A stretch of DNA of 64,000 nt. It comes from Pseudocercospora fijiensis CIRAD86 (lineage: Eukaryota > Ascomycota > Dothideomycetes > Mycosphaerellales > Mycosphaerellaceae). The stretch lies in assembly GCF_000340215.1 (NCBI RefSeq), contig NW_006921537.1, forward strand, positions 3,908,080 through 3,972,079, given 5' to 3'. A model generated the notes under the pieces. The model was not told the origin of the DNA and did not search any database. It was given only the letters and a program-made list of their open reading frames with translations. The translations under genes and the position numbers were made by a program. Below are positions 23,275 to 36,439 of this stretch, piece after piece. How positions within the stretch are numbered: the first letter of the stretch is position 1; every line of letters starts with the position of its first letter.

Positions 23275-24185
23275 GGACAAGTGCAAACAAAAAACATGTT
23301 GCATTTTCGGAATAGCGAGGCGTCAGGAGTCGAATGGGCATGGGCATGTATCAGTACGCATTCACCAATTCAATGGGACAAAAGGACAAAGACCAGGTGG
23401 ACGTGTCTTCACAAGGCTGCCGAATTAAAGACCCGCTTCACCCTGCGAAGATGCGACGCTTGGCAGCATTTTCTGATCCTCCAAGCTTCATCGAGCATAT
23501 CTGGTTACGGCTATACGCTTCGAGAAAAAGTGAAGAGCTGGAGAGGTCAATGTAAGAATAGCATCAGCGGTTGAGATGGGCTTTGTTCGCCTTTCGCGCC
23601 GCCAAGCCGACCAGTCGAGCGATGGAAGCTGAAATGAAGAATGTCCGAGGAGCGACGAGTCGAAGGACCCTTTCTGCCACCAAGCACAGCCTTGACCTTC
23701 TTCAAACAGCCACTGTGTTGTGAATCGTGACGAGGAAAGCACGTCCATCTCTCCGCAACTCATACCTTTCAAATTACAGGGACCAACGTATGTTTCGCTT
23801 GCCAAGGCACAGTTGCTAAAGATAATACACTATTATACCCTCCAAGCTTCCTCGATCTCCACGAAAGTGATGGCCCATGCGTCCTCGACTTCATCTCGTT
23901 GCGCGCCTCGAAGACTTGGTCACGAGGACTGCGTCCGCCTAGACTAGCATCTGAGGTTGACCACTGCGAGGCGGAAAGATGGCCGTATATATCATATCAA
24001 AGCACGAACGGACCACCTCGTCGTAATTGCATCCTCATTTAGCTGGACTTGAGCCCTGTCGGCCAAACTCGCGCACTGTAGATATGAATACCGCTCAATC
24101 TCTGAGGCTTCAAGATCTCCGCTGCTACTACTCGATCTCCTTCTATCGTTTCTGAAACTTCAAGCAAAATTTCCTCGAGATCGCC
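23275..24185. other. Intergenic region without a supported gene
   Basis: About 910 bp of normal composition between RPB5 and the lysozyme-like gene. ORFs such as 23488-23805 (minus) and 23720-23947 (plus) show no family features. It likely holds the RPB5 3' UTR and the downstream promoter. Confidence 0.45.
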
Positions 24186-25406
24186 ATGGCACACGGGAAA
24201 GGCAATCTGTGCAAGAAGGCAATCGCACTTTTCCTACTGGCATGCATTGCAGCTACCATACTCGCTGTTTCCGTCGTTTATATCCCCAAACTTCATCATC
24301 ATCATCATCATCGTCATCAGAAAGGTAGTGGTAAGCAAGACAACAGCAGCAATGACGATGACATTGAGAGTAAAGGTTTGGATATTCAGGTCAAGAACGC
24401 AGCAGCCTTTGACAACGGTGGAGCGAGCAAGAATCCAAGTGCAAAGGACAATGGTGTTGGTGCTGGAAAGGACGAATATACTCTCTACGCCGGAGAGTGG
24501 GATACGTTTCCGAAGAAGGAAGACTGGGTGTCGTTTGATGACATGTGGAATATCAACAAAAATAAGACTATCAAGACTGCTTGCGAAGATCACGGCTGGG
24601 GCGAGAATAATGCGTAAGTCGTTATATATTAATCAAGACTCTCGTGTCCAACAATCACGCTGATTTTAGCCACAGCGATGACGAAACCCAAGATATCTAC
24701 GACGCAATCCAATCGCTTGCAAAGAACTCGAGCGTAGACAACCGTTTCATTCTAGCGATTGTTCTTCAAGAGGTAAGTAAGCCCGTTCTTCAGGAGGTAA
24801 TGATCACTCGTCCTAACACTTCCGCCCCCAAAGTCCAAAGGCTGCGTCCGAGTCAACTCAACCAACATCGGAGTCCACAACCTAGGCCTCATGCAATCCC
24901 GCAACGGCACGACATACAATCCCGAAAATCGTAAGAACTCTATACATAAAATGATCCAAGATGGAACACAAGGCACAACGAGTGGTAAAGGGCTTGTGCA
25001 GTACCTCGATCAATACCCTGACGCCTATAGCGCTGCGAGAGCATATAATAGTGGTGCTGTTGCGGCGAGTGGCGATTTGAGTGATGCTATGGGTGCTGCG
25101 AAGTGCTATGCTTCTGATGTGGCGAATCGGCTTACTGGATGGGTTAAGGCTGAGTCGAGATGTGGGAATGGGGGGGCGCAGTCGGATGGGAATATCGATT
25201 CGCAGGGAGCGACGCAAACCACGACGCAAACCACGACCCCCAGCACGAAGCATTCCACGACGCAAACCACGACTTCGACATCCAATAATGGACAATGGCA
25301 TCCCGATTCTGCAGCGGATTCAGGACAATGGGTTCCCGACTCGGTAGTGGACTCAGGACAGTGGGTTCCTGATTCTGGAGCTTCGTCAGGGCAGTATCAA
25401 GGATAA
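24186..25406 (+). CDS. Membrane-anchored lysozyme/SLT-transglycosylase-fold protein
   Basis: Three exons, 24186-24613, 24670-24772 and 24834-25406, give 367 residues. A single hydrophobic segment at residues about 10-33 (KKAIALFLLACIAATILAVSVVY) predicts a type II anchor or uncleaved signal, followed by a His run and a Ser/Asp/Lys-rich spacer. The C-terminal half matches the lysozyme-like/soluble lytic transglycosylase fold. Features are FILAIVLQE (candidate catalytic Glu177) spliced to SKGCVRVN, the GLMQS motif, KMIQDGTQGT, AARAYNSG and CYASDVANRLTGW. Such domains cut the glycan of bacterial peptidoglycan or related beta-1,4 polymers; the fungal substrate is unknown. The tail has TQTTT-rich repeats and three copies of a 12-residue motif around GQWVPDS. 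The catalytic Glu lies at an exon end beside a duplicated splice donor (see findings). Confidence 0.8.
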
Positions 25407-25652
25407 TATATACAAAAATCTCACCTCTGCGTACTGTATCCTTGGTGGGGCTCTGATTGATACCATACGTCAGCGGAAACAGAACCGAGTCTAAATTTAC
25501 CGACGACAGCTTCTCCAGATGTTGAGAAGACGGTCGATCCAATGCAAAATCTTTTTTTTTCTTGAAATGGATCGAGGAACCATTAATATTTTGAACGAAA
25601 AAAAAAGATTGACGAAAGCACCATCTTGCTAGTAGCTTCACCTTTAAGAGCA

Positions 25653-25916
25653 ATGTTGCCCATGGATGACGCTAGTCGAACCTTGGAGCGCGACGAGGAT
25701 GTCATTGAGTCTGTCTTGAACGGTGAAGGTTTTGACGTTGAAGATGGAAAGAGAGCTTGCGTCGAAATTTCTAAAGCGCTTAGTATTCATTCCGAGGGAC
25801 CAGATCAGCTCACGCCGAAGGACGAGCTAGATGAGGAGCTACGTGCACACCACGCCACGGTTACAAGCAGCACGACACAGGTTGGACAATGGCTTCGGCT
25901 CGACGTCTGGTTGTAG
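25653..25916 (+). CDS. Small acidic hypothetical protein (doubtful)
   Basis: ORF starting at the second in-frame Met (MLPMDDASRTLERDEDVIES), 87 residues, rich in Asp and Glu, with no recognised domain, signal peptide or splice extension. Upstream there is a T/A-rich stretch with two poly(T)/poly(A) runs near 25550-25610. Amino acid composition looks protein-like, but nothing else supports expression, so it may be chance. Confidence 0.25.
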   Translation: MLPMDDASRTLERDEDVIESVLNGEGFDVEDGKRACVEISKALSIHSEGPDQLTPKDELDEELRAHHATVTSSTTQVGQWLRLDVWL

Positions 25917-26125
25917 TAGGAATTTACTAGTCGCTAATAGCTAGTGGCTGGTTCACGATCTATGTGAGAGGCCCCTGGTAGACTGAGAGACTATTGCTTA
26001 CGAGATGCAACGCTCAACAAATCCTGCTAAGGAACATTACAAATCGAACCCTCCCTCCAATCCCAAACCCCCTCTCCCATTCCCAGCAATACCATCACAC
26101 ACACACATCCACACACACACCAAAT

Positions 26126-26777
26126 CTAAGCATACTCCCAAGCCCTCTCCCCCTCAAACCCAATAACACGGACGGCAAACCCCTGTCCCGTCAACTCCGT
26201 CCTACTCGCAGCAAAAATCTGATACGCCGTCCCCTTCCCATCAGGAATATTCGAAGTCTCATTAGTAGCAACAGCAAGAAAGTCATTACCCTCAAACACC
26301 AAATGTCCATCCACAATTCCAAAACCTTGCAATGTAGAGCCTTCACCCGTGGAGCCGCTGTGAGCGACAGTGTACTTCAATGCCCCATCAGCGGAAACGT
26401 AGACTTGCTGGCCGCCGGGGACGGTGACGTCGAGGGCCAGAGTGTCGGCGTCGAGGGAGGAAGTGAAGACGGTGCTGGTTGTGGCGTTGGTGTTGACGGG
26501 GATGTTGTCGGGTGTGTAGGTGGATGTGTCCTTGTTTAACCAGAAGTTTGTGCCGCTGGCTGCGATGGGAGCGTACTGGATGTCGCTGCCGGAGCGGATG
26601 GCGACGCCGGTGAAGGAGAGGGATTCGTCGGCTACTTGACGGGCCTGTAAAAGGGTGGTTGGATTAGAGTTTGGGTATGGGTTAGGATGTGGATTGCGAA
26701 TGTACCTTGATACCAGCAGCTGGGAAAGCTGCAGCGGTTGCGGCCAAAGCGAGGGCGAGGGCGAGAACGGACTTCAT
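26126..26777 (-). CDS. PhiA-like secreted cell wall protein
   Basis: Two exons on the minus strand, 26777-26706 and 26644-26126, with a GTACAT...CAG intron, give 196 residues. Exon 1 encodes a typical signal peptide (MKSVLALALALAATAAAF). The mature part resembles Aspergillus PhiA, a wall protein needed for phialide and conidium development. Shared features are LSFTGVAIRSGSDIQYAPI, SGTNFWLNKDTSTY, the VPGGQQVYVSADGALKY core and a C-terminus ending AWEYA. Its length is close to PhiA (about 185 residues). Members are abundant surface or secreted proteins with no known enzymatic activity. A TATAAA lies 88 bp upstream. Confidence 0.72.
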
Positions 26778-26864
26778 GTTGAAGGATTGATGGGATTATT
26801 ACTGATTTTTGTGGTTGTGAAAGTTTGTCGTTCCTTCCACATTTCGAAGGATGCAGACTGCAGC

Positions 26865-26870
26865 TTTATA
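26865..26870 (-). promoter_or_regulatory. TATA box candidate of the PhiA-like gene
   Basis: TATAAA on the minus strand 88 bp before the start codon, a usual distance for a strongly expressed fungal secreted-protein gene. Not proven. Confidence 0.45.
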
Positions 26871-29093
26871 GCGATTCCTTCGAAATTCATCGAAAAGCTT
26901 TCATGGCACGCGATGATGAGATCTGTTAATGTCGTTATACAATGTCGTCAAGTATTGTGGGACGATACGATGTTACCAGGGTGCTCATTCAGGTAATGAT
27001 GCCAGCGTCGGATCAGACTAGAGCACGCCAAGCCAGAGGCGAAGTACAACCGTCGCAAGAAATAGAAGTCGATCTGCAAAATTTACTAAAGTCTCGTATT
27101 CGGTGGGGGAAACAATATATCACTCACCCACCATCATCTCGAAGTCGACGCCAGTCTCGAGTGATAGCTGCTGTTTTGAGCCGCGCTTGAACGGATCAGC
27201 AGGTTGATGCCAAGAATAGCAGGAGGTGACGTTAGAGCCATGCTTTCAAATTCACCTCTGAAATGAGGTGCAGTACAAGTACTCTGCACGGTCGGAGAAG
27301 AGCTCGAACTGTCAGCTATGAACTCACACGTGCATCACTCACATATGAAGGCTGATTCTCGAGGCCTATCACTGCGACGTTCGTCTCTTGACTGTCTGCA
27401 GGAATGAGACGGGACGCGGTCGCGTGTTATAGGAGGGCGTACAGATTTCATCCACTCAGTTCCTGCACAGTGGGCGTGGTTTCTATCTCATCGAAGCTCA
27501 TACATGCGACCGTCGAGGCCAGCAGTTGCTAGGACAGCGGCTGAGATTCGGCTGTACAGTAAGTATCCGCAGAGCAAGGCTGCCAAGAACCTTAAGGACT
27601 GCTGCACAAGGCATCAAGAGCAAAGGAACGGCGATTCATTGCATCCGACCTCCAAGCATACAGTCGCTGATTTTTGTCCGCCTGGATAGGGGCTTTTGTT
27701 TGAGCTGTTTGGTGTCCAGACGATCGGCTTTCGGACGGGCGAAGATTAGCCATGAATCGTCGAGCGAAGTATTGGTCCTGCTTCTTTGATTTCAGCACAA
27801 CGTCGGCTGGCTCAATTAGAGTCGTTTCTAGAGACGAGGCCTGACTGATTGAAGGCACTGTGTGGTTGTTCTGGCTCGCACTGGAAGCTCGTGCCATGCA
27901 ATAGCATTTTTAGAATTGATCATTAAAGCCTGTGCTTCCCAATGTCTGCCTCGCATCCGCTTCGCTCTCCACTCAGTATTGTGCTGTCACATCCATCAGA
28001 CACATCTGCACGCCATGGTGTCATGTTCCTCGCTCTTTCTTTAACCCCCCTTCGGCAACGACTGCCAAGTCTTCGGCAATGCAGTCTGAGCCAACTCTTT
28101 CAATTGAATCGCGGAATGGCCACAAGCTTCAGGGCGTACGGCTTGGTGTAGCGTGCGCCAAGAATTGCAACATGTTGGTGCTTCCGATCGTACGGCAGCG
28201 TTTGAGAAGTGAGGTCGATGTAGAATATTCCGGAGTGTTATGTGGCGTACGAGAGAGCGGCGATATCGAGCGTGTCCTGGACGATCGCGAGATAACTTCT
28301 GCTATAGAAGACTCAAGCCTGCAAGACAGCTAGTTTGAAGAGATTCGCGCATGGTGGTGGATGTGACGTCTTCTTCGGGAGGGTAGGGGAGGGGAGGGGG
28401 GCATGTCTGTCTGCCAAGAAGCGCCTTCGGTATTTCCCTCTCTGGTGCGACGAGGTCATCACGAAGTTCGCACCTCCGCCGTGAGTGCCGCTGCCGCCGC
28501 CGCCGCCGTCCGTGTCATCCGACATATCGCTGCGCACGGAGGAGCGGCACTGCGGCAGGTGGCTACCTAATGGACAGCATTTTGCCAAGCCAAGCATGCC
28601 GTTCACAAGGAAAAGATGTGGAACGATTCGCAAGATGCCACGAACGCCATCTGATTGCGCATCCCATGGCAGCTACCACCAACACGCGAAATCCCACGTG
28701 GTGTTGCAGGCACAGTCTGGAAATGCCAATGCCAATGCCAACGCCAATGCCAATGCCTTGTACGCCAAAATCAACAATTGTCCGTCTTGGTGTCTTGGAC
28801 GACTTGGCAGCTTAGAATATTCGGCGGGCAAAGTCAAGCACAGAGAAATGTCGGAGCTTGCCTGCACACCATCGGCACCAGCAGCATACTGTACTGTCAT
28901 GCTCGGAATCCGGTGCGACTGTCCCAGTAGCTTCTGTGCGAGACGAGACAGCGCGCTGAACCTTCGTTGGGATATTCTAGTCACGTGCTTGCAGCCTCAG
29001 GCCATCGCCGCCGTCGCCGCCAGCCAATCGGTGCCGGCCTTCGAGACCGATCGGGCAGTGTTGGCGAAAAAGTTATTTCGGGCCGCGCTCGAG
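26871..29093. other. Long intergenic region without a supported gene
   Basis: About 2.2 kb of normal composition next to the repeat block. Many short ORFs on both strands (for example 27504-27689, 27932-28333 and 28485-29162) look like low-complexity or chance frames and none shows a domain. A GC-rich CCGCCG run at about 28490-28510 and a hexanucleotide array at 28722 explain some of them. Confidence 0.45.
28722..28757 (+). repeat. Hexanucleotide microsatellite (AATGCC)x6
   Basis: Six consecutive units with one variant (AACGCC). Confidence 0.9.
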
Positions 29094-29101
29094 GATGGCA
29101 G

Positions 29102-29746
29102 GGCACCAAATCTAATACCGCATGCACGGTCTTTTTACCCCCACGCTCGTTGCGAAGGGTAACGTACTATAGAATACGGAGGAAGAAAGAAATTAGGGAG
29201 AAATTGGACGAGAATTTAGACGAGATTCGAGAATTTAGACAACGTTTATTTGCGACGTTTTTAAAAATAAAGATACTAATAGCCTCCGGCGGAAGGGGCA
29301 GTATCTCGCGCAGAATAGCACCCCTACGCCTCGAGCATACCTTACGGACGGGTCCCCCCTTCCTACGGTCGTACCTCCCTACGGAGGGACCCCGCCGTCC
29401 GACGGTCTTAGCTAGCGGGGGCCTCTACTATTCTTTGCCCTAGGGCGGAGCGGGATTCCGAGGGCAGAGCAGGATTCCGAAGGGGGGGGGGGGCGATAGC
29501 GAGGTTAGATTTGCCGGAAAGGGACCCCTACGCGAAATATATATACCGCGTCTACGCGATATATATCCCCTATCCTCCTATACGTTAAAATTAGCGGTAA
29601 ATAGAAGGAGGGATAGAACTTATAGCGATAGCGAGGTTATTATAGGAAAGAGGAAGAATACGATAGGAAGATATATATATATATACCGAGAAGTAAATAA
29701 ACATCCTATTTAGGACGTAGGGGCATACGGTATTAGATTTAGTACC
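29102..29746. mobile_element. 645-bp TIR element, MITE-like, with 8-bp target duplication
   Basis: Terminal inverted repeats of about 24 bp: GGCACCAAATCTAATACCGC at 29102 and its RIP-altered complement ending AGTACC at 29746. The flanks are GATGGCAG (29094-29101) and GATAGTAG (29747-29754), an 8-bp target duplication differing only by one G-to-A and one C-to-T. The interior is RIP-mutated, contains a run of 12 G at about 29480, and has no transposase. The left 60 bp is unmutated. An 8-bp duplication suits a hAT-type non-autonomous element, but the ends do not match a superfamily I can name. Confidence 0.7.
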
Positions 29747-30531
29747 GATAGTAGTAGGTAGTAGCTTACCCCTCGATACTAAACCGAGCCCTAGCTAGCC
29801 GCCCGAGCCCTAGCATATCCCGATACTAGCACTATTATAGAATCGCTCTATATAGAATTACGTGCTCTTTCTACCTAATATAGGCTATTTCCGTTCTTAG
29901 TTAGTATTATTAATAGGCGCGTCGCGCGTTATCTAGGAAGGAATTCTACCGTAGACCTAAAATTCGCATTTCTTCCCTCTTTTATAGTAGATTGCCTAGT
30001 AACTATCGAAAATAGCTAAATCTCTATTATACGACGAGTTTCTCGATAATCTTATCGCCGACGCGATAGCGGAAGGTACGTAATCGATAGAAATAGCGAT
30101 AGAGATAGCGGTAGAAGGCGCTTAATCGATAGAGATAGTAGTAGAAGGCGTAGAAGACGCGCAATCGATAAAGATAGTAGTAGAAGGCGCTTAATTAACG
30201 GTAGTAGATATTAAGTCGTAGAAGGAGGTTAAATTAGTCTTAAAGACGCGTATTCGAGGTCGCTATCGCTTACTATCGCTACCTTACGAGCGTATAGTTC
30301 TATCTAATAGAAGATCGGTGTCTCCGCGACCTTAGAAGTACCTATTCTCTCTAAAAGAGCGCCGCCGTAGACCTATACTACGAGAGTCGAAGTTTACGTC
30401 TTATTAGGCCCTTATCGAATATATCTACGCCTTCGGAAAGTCGACTAGATACGAGTTTAAGCAGTATAAGCCGTAGAAGAACAAGAATAAGATTAAATAC
30501 CGTTACCTCTTCGTATACGGCTACTATAGTT

Positions 30532-30877
30532 TGTTACGGATCTGATTAGTTAGAGTCCTTATATAATCTTAGAGCGACGCTAAGACTAGTAGGCTGAGCT
30601 ATCGCTCTATCTTACTAGGAGCGATAGGAGCGGTCGAGAGCGATAGCGTCGCTCACGTCGCTTACGACTATAGACAAGATATCTCCTTTATATTTAGGAA
30701 CGCCGGAATGCCCTTATAGCTCGAGGCGTTCAACTTATATTACCTACTTACTAATTAGAATTACCTTTGTACCAATTATTCTGTCTCTGCCTCCCGCTTG
30801 TATTAGCCTCTCTAAAGAAGCCTCGGCTTGCACGTAATAAGAAGTTACCTAACGATCTGTCGCGAGTAACCGTAACA
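30532..30877 (+). repeat. 5' LTR of the nested gypsy element
   Basis: 346 bp, TG...CA ends, same length as the 3' LTR. The few differences seen are transitions. Confidence 0.9.
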
Positions 30878-33800
30878 CTTTAAACGCCCTTAGGATAAGT
30901 GCCTTATTATAAGTCGGAAGGGGAACTCCCGCCCTTAGCGAGATAGGCAGTACTCGACGTACTACCTCTAGTGCTAGCAATGCACTCGGAACCTATGCCG
31001 GAAACGATTCTCTCAAGATCGGAAAGCTAGACTTTTATTACGGCGACCGAGACAAGTTCGATACCTAGGTTAGCTAGATAGATATATATTTCATGTTCAA
31101 CTAGGTTTAAGATAACTTAAAGCTAGTCTTCGCAACGACGTTTATGCGAGGCAGGGCTTAGTATTAGGTTAAACTATTTCTTAGGACCTATCTAGATAGT
31201 AACGGGACCGACAATTCGGATAGAATCTTCGCAAGCTACGAAAATCTTAAGCGTGCGATAAAGAAGGTCTTTAGATCTTCTAACGAAGTTGCTACCGTAG
31301 TTAGGGTTATCTAACATTTAACTTAGAAGGGGTTATATACCGATTACGCCGCTAAATTTTAGGAATACGCCTAACTTACGGATTAGGACGACGAAGCTCT
31401 TATAACAATGTATCGGCGAGGTCTTAAGGATAACGTTAAAGACGAGCTTATACGCGACGGTAGAAAAATAGATAATATAGGAATATTAGTTAAGGTTACG
31501 ATCGATCTCGACGATAGGCTCTACGAACGAGCTTTAGAACGACGTTACGATTCCAAGACTTCTAGAAAAGCTAGTTATACTCCTAGATACGATAATAGAC
31601 GAAACTATAGTACCTACGATAAACTAAAAGGGAACAACTACTACGGTGCGCAACTAATAGAGCTAGACGCTACCTAGAAGGGTCGAGCAATTAAAGGAAG
31701 AAAAGGCAAGAGTTCGCCTAAGAAAGTAGGAAGATTGACTTGCTATACGTATAGCAAGGAAGGCTATATAGCACGGAACTGCCGCGGCAAGAATATAGTA
31801 CGACGCGAACAGTTCAATATAATATAACGAAAGGACTCGGGCAGAGAAGGCTACCGAATAGTAGTAGAGCTATACTCTATTAATAACGCGCCGAGGACCT
31901 ACGTAGAGGTCGTAAAGGAAGAGCTACGACAAATCTATATAATAGCACGACGACAAGAACCCGTATATAGAGCCCTTTACTAGAGATTCTATTACGACGA
32001 CTAATGCTAAATTCATTATTCTACTAAAGTAGAAGCAGGATTTTTCCCTTAGATTAGGCGACTCGTACGAGAAGATGCGAAATCCTAGTTAGAAGAAGAA
32101 ACGATTGATGAATCTTGCTTAAATGCCGACGATAAAGAAAACCGAGATCCGGAAGCTTTATTCCCTCCCGGGGAGGAGTTAGGAGCTATCCTAGAAGTAC
32201 CGGAGTCCCCTTAGCAAGAGGAGGAACAGCAAGAAGATTCAGAAGGAAGTCTAGATACCGAGGAAGAAACTACGAATAAAGAAAGTAAAGACGAATTCGG
32301 GATTAACGACGATACGATCCTTACGTTTACAATAGATATACCTATAGCAGCGCGAACAATCGCCTTGTATCTAGTACGCAAATACGAGGAAATGTTTCTA
32401 AAGGTTAACGGACAACGGAAGGTCGATCCTATCTAATTTGATTATTTCTAGATAAGCTTACGGGCAAAATTCTAGAATTACCCTCGAATACCTATAGACT
32501 ATACGTACTATAACTTCATTACGGAGCGAGTACCGATAGGAAGTACGATTACGCCCTACGGATACGTCCTACCCGACGAAAGGACGATTATTACTTAAGA
32601 TATGCGTTAGACGGTCTAGCGATTAAATTAGCAATACTGAAAGGCTATAGTAGCGTAGGGATAAGATGTATATAACGATACCCTCGAGGAAAAATTATAT
32701 GCCGAAGAAGCACGAACGGTAGGACTACGGATCCGTAACTAGTTAGAATAACGTTAGGCTACTAATCAGTCGGGAAACGGACTAACTCTCTAGATTAGAG
32801 CGTTCTAAGAGAGTTCCTTAATACCGAAAGCGCTCAAGCATTAATAGCAGTCTTCCGCACAAAAGTTATCGTTAACGGGCACCCGACGAGTATATTAATA
32901 GATTCCGGAGCGAGCGGGAACTTTGCCTCCGAATCATTCGTTAAAAGCCGAGGGATCGTAACCCGAAGTAGAAGAGAAGGAGCGTATAAACTTATAGCAG
33001 TAGATAGGTTACCGCTACCTAGTATAGAACGAGAAACGATACCGTTACTACTAGCTATCTAACAGTACTACGAGGAGATTGTCTTAGATGTTACTAATAT
33101 AGCTAGTTATAATATTGTATTAGGTATACCTTAGTTGAGAAAGTATAACCTAGTCGTAGACTAGAGAAAAGGAGTACTTATATTTAAGGAATGCGACTAT
33201 ATAATCGGCATTCAACCTATATAGCGGCAGCGTTCGTAGGCAGATAAGATTGACAAACGCAGGGCGATTCGTAAGACGTTTGCGTCGACAGGAATTACGG
33301 AGAACCGTATTCAACCCGGATCGATACTACCGTTAGGTTAGGAGGGTCACAATAATAATTACGGGAAGGATAGAAGTTATACGCTATCGAAGAATGAAGC
33401 TAGAATCTCAGACCTAGACATTCCTAAAGAGTATACTAAGTAGAAGCGACTCTTTAAAGAGGAGAGAGGCAAGGCAGCCTTATTTAAACACCAACTATAG
33501 GATTATAAAATACACTTACAGCCTAGGAAAGAGCCTCTATAGGGACCCTTATACGCAATATCTAAGAAAGAGCTTAAAACCCTAGACAAGTAGCTAAAAG
33601 AGAAATTAGAAAAAGGCTAGATACGGAAGTCGACATCCTCGGCAGCCTTACTAGTAATGTTCGTTCCGAAAGCCGGATTAGACGAAGGACGGCTAGTAGT
33701 CGATTTTAGACGACTTAACGATATCACAATTAAGAATCGGTACCTACTACCGAACATCGAAGAAATACAAGACCGATTAACTAGATTAGACTAGTATACG

Positions 33801-36439
33801 AAGATTAACCTACGCGATACGTTTTACGCAATACGTATAGCAGCTAGATACGAATAGATAATAGCATTCCGAACAAGATATAGGCTTTACGAATTCTTAG
33901 TTATGCCTATGGGACTTATAAATGCCCTAGCGTTATATTAAGACCTTATAAACGAAGTCCTCCGAGACCTTCTAGATATATACGTTATCGCATATATAGA
34001 CGATATCTTAGTCTATACTAAAGGAGCTCTCGCGGACTATATACGAATAGTGTAGGACGTCTTTGAACGATTTACTCAAGTAGGATTTAAGACTGCACCT
34101 AAGAAATGCGAATTCTATAAGAAGGAAGTTAAATTCCTAGGATTTATTATTAGTACTACAGGAATCAGGATCGATCCAGAAAAAACCAAGTCAATATAGG
34201 AATGGCTAACGCCTACATGCGTTAAAGACGTATAATCATTCCTAGGATTAGCTAACTATAATAGGAAATTCATCGAGGGCTATTCTAAGACAGCGGCACC
34301 CCTTACGGAGCTTATAAAGAAAGACAAGAAATAGAACTAGAGCACGAAGGAAGACGAAGCGTTTAGGCAGCTAAAGAAGCAATGCGTTTCTGCGCTAACG
34401 CTACGATTATTCGATAGGAGTAAGGCGGTCTAGATAGAAACAGACGCGTCGGATAGGGCTATAGGAGTATGCCTTATATAGGAGCATAACGGGAAACGAC
34501 ACCCGGTAGCCTATTACTCGAGAAAGATGTTACCCGCGGAATAGAACTACGACATCTATAATAAGGAGCTACTTACAATAGTTACATTACTATAACACTA
34601 GTAAGTATACGCGGAAGGAGCACTAAGTCTTACGATTCTTTCTGATTATAAGAATCTAACTTACTTCACTACGACTAAAGTACTAACCCGAAGACAGGCC
34701 CGCTAGTCGGAACTACTAGGGTAGTACAAGTTCGAAATCCGCTATACCCTAGGACGCGAGAACGGACGAGCCGACGCACTAAGCCGCCGTAGCGACTATA
34801 TAGAGGGTTACGAACTAGTATAGCAGCAGATATTAAAAGCAAACTAAGACGGAAGCCTTAGTGCTAACACAAAAGAATTCAACTATATTATACGAGTTCT
34901 TTAGGATATAGAAGAACAGTTCCCAATCGAATATAGGAAATACTAAGTACCTAAGGAACGAGTTACGGAGTGTATACGACAACACTACGACGGACCAGAA
35001 AATAGACACCCTAGAGTTTCAAAAACAATAGAACTAGTTAAGCGAAGCTTCGGATTCCTACACATGCGATAACGAGTTCTAGAATATATTAAGAAATGTC
35101 TACAATGTCAGCGTAATAAGGCTAATAGACACGCTAAATATAGACATATCCAATTTAGGACGCTACTAGATAAACTATAGGACGAAGTTACAATAGACTT
35201 TATTACGAAGCTACCGAAGTCTAAGGATCCGGTTACAGGACATAGCTACGATATAATACTTGTTATAGTCGATAGGCTTACGAAATACGTACACTTTATT
35301 CCTGCTAACGAAGCAAGTACGGTAGAGCAACTCGGATACCTCGTACTAGATAGACTTATACGATACTACGGATTTCCAAAGACCTATATTACGGATAGAG
35401 ACAAGCTCTTTACGTTAAACTACTAGAAGACGCTTACAGCGACGCTTGGAATTAAGCACAAGCTATCAACGGTATACTATCTATAGACAGACGGCTAAAC
35501 GGAAGTTAAGAATCAGGCCTTAGAGGTATACTTACGGCACTACGTCAATTACGTATAAAACAATTAGGCATCGCTATTGCCTATAGTACAACTTGCACTG
35601 AATAACTAACAATCTAAGACTACGAAAGAGACACTATTCTTCGCTAATTTTAGGAAACATCCGCAGCTGTTCGGGGAATAGTATTTACAGCATCTATACG
35701 CGGATAAAGCGATAGTCGCTTTAGAAGACTTAAAGCAGGTATATAAAGAATTGCAAAGGGCAATTGCCGAGTCTTAAGAAAAGATTACGGGACTATATAA
35801 TGCAAAACGAAAAATGGTACCTTAGCTAAAAAAGGGGGATAAGGTCTATCTCCTAACGAAGAATCTGAAAACCCGGAGATCGACTAAGAAACTAGACTAC
35901 GTTAAAGTCGGGCTATTTTTGATTGATAAGCCTAAAGGACCAGTTAATTACCGACTTAAACTACCGGACGACGCGAAAATCCACCTAGTATTCTATATCT
36001 CTATACTAGAACCTACAGACGCCGAAACACCGTGTTAAGAAACATTTCACTTCTAACCTAAGGAAGAAAATAAGTTTGAAGTCGAAAAGATCCTAGATTA
36101 GCAAGGTCAGAAATACCTTATTAAATGGAAAGGATACCTACATTCAGAAAACACCTAGGAACCAAAAGAAAACCTACAGAACTGTTAGCAGATAATCAAA
36201 AAATTTCAAAACCGAACAAAAAAGAAATAACTAGTATAGCTCGAGGAGCGGGGACTCTAATAGCGTACCTAGTAACTATGTCTTTTGTGGCTAAGAATCA
36301 TACTACTAGACTAACTAGCTAGAAGATAAAATAGACAGGAAACATTGAAAATACATACCTTTAAGACACTAGACTCTCGGTACTCCTACTAGGAATTTCA
36401 GAGGTAGGCTAGGACGTCCTATCTAGACGACTCTAGTTA

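Noticed and set aside
27504..29162. Several ORFs of 60-225 codons in the long intergenic region.
   Set aside because: They coincide with simple repeats (AATGCC, CCG) or lack any protein features.
36125..36322. Plus-strand ORF within the gypsy element as a separate gene.
   Set aside because: It is an out-of-frame reading of the chromodomain-coding stretch.
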